Below are positions 6,319 through 7,709 of a stretch of 7,709 bases of DNA, in pieces (positions within the stretch are counted from its first letter, which is position 1; every line of letters begins with the position of its first letter). Location of the stretch: the NCBI GenBank assembly GCA_947259235.1, contig CAMYLL010000111.1:1-7709 (forward strand), in the 5' to 3' direction. The notes beneath the pieces are model-generated. The model was not told the origin of the DNA. It worked only from the letters and a program-made list of their open reading frames with translations, and searched no databases. This DNA comes from an uncultured Pseudodesulfovibrio sp. GTDB lineage: Bacteria; Desulfobacterota; Desulfovibrionia; Desulfovibrionales; Desulfovibrionaceae. The position numbers and the translations under genes are program-made.

Positions 6319-7614
6319 ATGCCCAGTAAGAAAAAACATGATTTCAATACGACAATTACCACCCTCGGCCCGGCCAAGATAGCCACACCGCTTCGTTATC
6401 CCCGGTATGTGGATGAAACCAAACCCCTTGAGCTGATAATGACTTCCGAAGAGCTGGCAGAGCTGGACAACGACACGCTCATGCTGGAGTTCGAAAAGGC
6501 CGGACCCCGGGAAAAGCTCTACTTCGACCCGTCCAAGACCAAGTGCGCCATCGTCACCTGCGGCGGCCTGTGCCCGGGTATCAACGACGTCATCCGGGCC
6601 ATCGTCATGGAGAGCCACTATCATTACGGTATCAGGACCGTGCTCGGCATCCGCAACGGACTGCGAGGGTTCATTCCAAAGTATGGTTACGACGTGCGCG
6701 AGTTGAATCCGCACAATGTTTCGAGCATTCACCAGTTTGGCGGAACGGTGCTCGGCTCTTCGCGTGGTCCGCAAGAACCGTCTGAAATAGTTGATTCTCT
6801 AGAGCGAATGAACGTTAACATTCTCTTTGTGATCGGCGGTGACGGTACTATGCGGGCGGCCAAGGCCATCGTGAACGAGGTCGCCGCACGCGGTCGCAAG
6901 ATCGCGGTTATCGGCATACCGAAAACAATCGACAACGACATCAATTTCATCACCCGCACCTTCGGGTTCGACACGGCTGTTGAAAAGGCCACAGAGGCCA
7001 TCCAGTGCGCTCACGTGGAGGCAACAGGCATGGACATGGGCGTTGGCCTGGTCAAGCTCATGGGCCGGGAGGCGGGGTTCATCGCCGCGCAGGCCACCCT
7101 GGCCATGCAGGAGGTCAACTTTCTGCTCGTGCCGGAACAGGAGTTCGAGCTGGATGGAGACAACGGTCTGCTCATGGCCCTGGAACGGCGTCTTCTGGCC
7201 CGGGGGCATGCGCTCATCGTCTGTGCCGAGGGGGCGGGCAAGAACCTGCTGGAGTCGGGCACAACCAAGGACCCCTCGGGCAATGTCACGCTGGGCGATA
7301 TCTGCGGCCTGCTGTCGCGGCGGATGAAGGAGCATTTCAAGGAGCGGCAGCTTGAGATGACAATGAAGTTCATCGATCCGAGCTACATCATCCGGTCCGT
7401 GCCGGCCAACGCGGGCGATCGGGTCTATTGCGGGTTCCTGGGCCAGCATGCGGTCCACGCCGCCATGGCGGGCAAGACCGGGGTGGTTGTCACCCAGGTC
7501 AAGTCGAGCATGGCGCTGCTGCCCCTTGAGCTGGTTACCAGCAGAAGGCGGTGTCTCAACGTTCATTCGGACTACTGGTCCTCCGTCATGGAGGCCACAG
7601 GACAGCAGAACTAA
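6319..7614 (+). CDS. pfkA: ATP-type 6-phosphofructokinase, plant/protist-like long group
   Basis: This 431-residue phosphofructokinase converts fructose 6-phosphate to fructose 1,6-bisphosphate. About 73 N-terminal residues precede the catalytic core, as in plant and trypanosome enzymes but unlike E. coli PfkA (320 residues). Motifs are VTCGGLCPGIND (79-90), GGDGT (173-177), PKTIDND (201-207) with catalytic D205, and the substrate-binding MGREAGFIA (248-256). G176 in GGDGT points to ATP as donor, since pyrophosphate enzymes have Asp there. K202 sits where E. coli has Gly124, a combination known from ATP-dependent trypanosome and plant enzymes. The start at 6319 is chosen because GAGG (6307-6310) lies 8 nt upstream. 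A GTG at 6259 would add 20 residues without family likeness. It follows the heptose kinase by 131 nt with no terminator, so co-transcription is possible. In sulfate reducers such an enzyme probably serves use of stored polyglucose. Confidence 0.94.
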   Translation: MPSKKKHDFNTTITTLGPAKIATPLRYPRYVDETKPLELIMTSEELAELDNDTLMLEFEKAGPREKLYFDPSKTKCAIVTCGGLCPGINDVIRAIVMESHYHYGIRTVLGIRNGLRGFIPKYGYDVRELNPHNVSSIHQFGGTVLGSSRGPQEPSEIVDSLERMNVNILFVIGGDGTMRAAKAIVNEVAARGRKIAVIGIPKTIDNDINFITRTFGFDTAVEKATEAIQCAHVEATGMDMGVGLVKLMGREAGFIAAQATLAMQEVNFLLVPEQEFELDGDNGLLMALERRLLARGHALIVCAEGAGKNLLESGTTKDPSGNVTLGDICGLLSRRMKEHFKERQLEMTMKFIDPSYIIRSVPANAGDRVYCGFLGQHAVHAAMAGKTGVVVTQVKSSMALLPLELVTSRRRCLNVHSDYWSSVMEATGQQN

Positions 7615-7645
7615 TTCTTCCCGGAATAGGATGGGGGAGAACCTC

Positions 7646-7690
7646 ATGCACACGGTGCTTCGGCCGAGCCGAACAGACCGCATGCGATGA
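7646..7690 (+). CDS. possible 14-codon leader peptide
   Basis: ATG at 7646 opens a frame encoding MHTVLRPSRTDRMR and stopping at 7688-7690. GGGGGAG (7633-7639) lies 6 nt upstream, a good ribosome binding site. The stop overlaps another ATG (7687) as ATGA. The peptide has four arginines and no family likeness. The ribosome binding site could be coincidental, so this is a low-confidence call. Confidence 0.2.
   Translation: MHTVLRPSRTDRMR
7653..7680 (+). other. stem-loop just before the right edge
   Basis: TTCGGC (7659-7664) and GCCGAA (7668-7673) form a perfect 6-bp stem with a 3-nt CGA loop. It is extended below a small internal loop by CGGT (7653-7656) pairing with ACCG (7677-7680). No T run follows, so it is not an intrinsic terminator. 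It may be a leader structure for a gene that begins near or beyond the edge. Confidence 0.38.
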
Positions 7691-7709
7691 AACAGGACAA
7701 AAAAAGGGG
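7687..7709 (+). CDS. possible start of the next gene, cut by the window edge
   Basis: ATG at 7687 begins a strongly charged sequence (MKQDKKR) that runs off the window. It overlaps the stop of the small upstream frame (ATGA), an arrangement that could allow coupled translation, but it has no ribosome binding site of its own. The true start may instead lie beyond 7709, with the purine run at the edge serving as its binding site. Confidence 0.22.

Noticed and set aside
6258..6416. Three DnaA-box-like 9-mers (6258-6266, 6396-6404, 6408-6416) suggesting an origin
   Set aside because: Each has one or two mismatches and two lie in phosphofructokinase coding sequence. There is no AT-rich unwinding element and no dnaA or dnaN nearby.
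6799..7683. 294-codon open frame on the minus strand over the phosphofructokinase gene
   Set aside because: The + strand has every phosphofructokinase motif. The antisense translation is low-complexity and lacks family likeness.

Overview
This 7.7-kb window looks like ordinary chromosomal housekeeping DNA from a Gram-negative sulfate-reducing bacterium of the Desulfovibrio/Pseudodesulfovibrio kind. That assignment is inference. It rests on the style of the proteins, a single-domain heptose kinase (implying lipopolysaccharide), a plant/protist-like phosphofructokinase, and the moderate-to-high GC content. I see no insertion sequence, phage gene, CRISPR array, tRNA or rRNA.

Region 1 (1-2476) is a membrane and envelope block on the + strand. 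It holds the C-terminal part of a long-form NfeD protein cut by the window edge, a slipin (SPFH/stomatin-like) protein that is NfeD's usual partner, and a UDP-glucuronate 4-epimerase-type sugar-nucleotide enzyme. A strong intrinsic terminator (2443-2476) ends the block. A short GC hairpin with four T's between nfeD and the slipin gene may attenuate transcription.

Region 2 (2477-4927) is a chromosome partitioning locus. Two perfect parS palindromes (TGTTTCACGTGAAACA) lie 37 bp apart just before parA. ParA and ParB are both intact and of the chromosomal Soj/Spo0J type. The usual parA-parB operon is interrupted by a 141-residue zinc-ribbon protein of unknown function on the opposite strand. That gene converges with parA and diverges from parB. 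The convergent gap holds an 11-bp perfect inverted repeat and three TGATCA motifs at exact 24-bp steps. The divergent gap holds a promoter candidate for the zinc-ribbon gene and an interrupted dyad.

Region 3 (4928-7709) begins with a 231-bp gap containing weak hairpins. It continues with the D-glycero-beta-D-manno-heptose 7-phosphate kinase gene (lipopolysaccharide core precursor), a 131-bp gap without a terminator, and an ATP-type 6-phosphofructokinase of the long group that includes plant and trypanosome enzymes. At the right edge a stem-loop, a 14-codon open frame and a possible next start overlap.

Together the genes serve membrane protein quality control, surface sugar supply, chromosome segregation and glycolysis. 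No clearly new multi-gene system is visible. The best lead is the zinc-ribbon gene embedded in the par locus, with the structured DNA on both sides of it.
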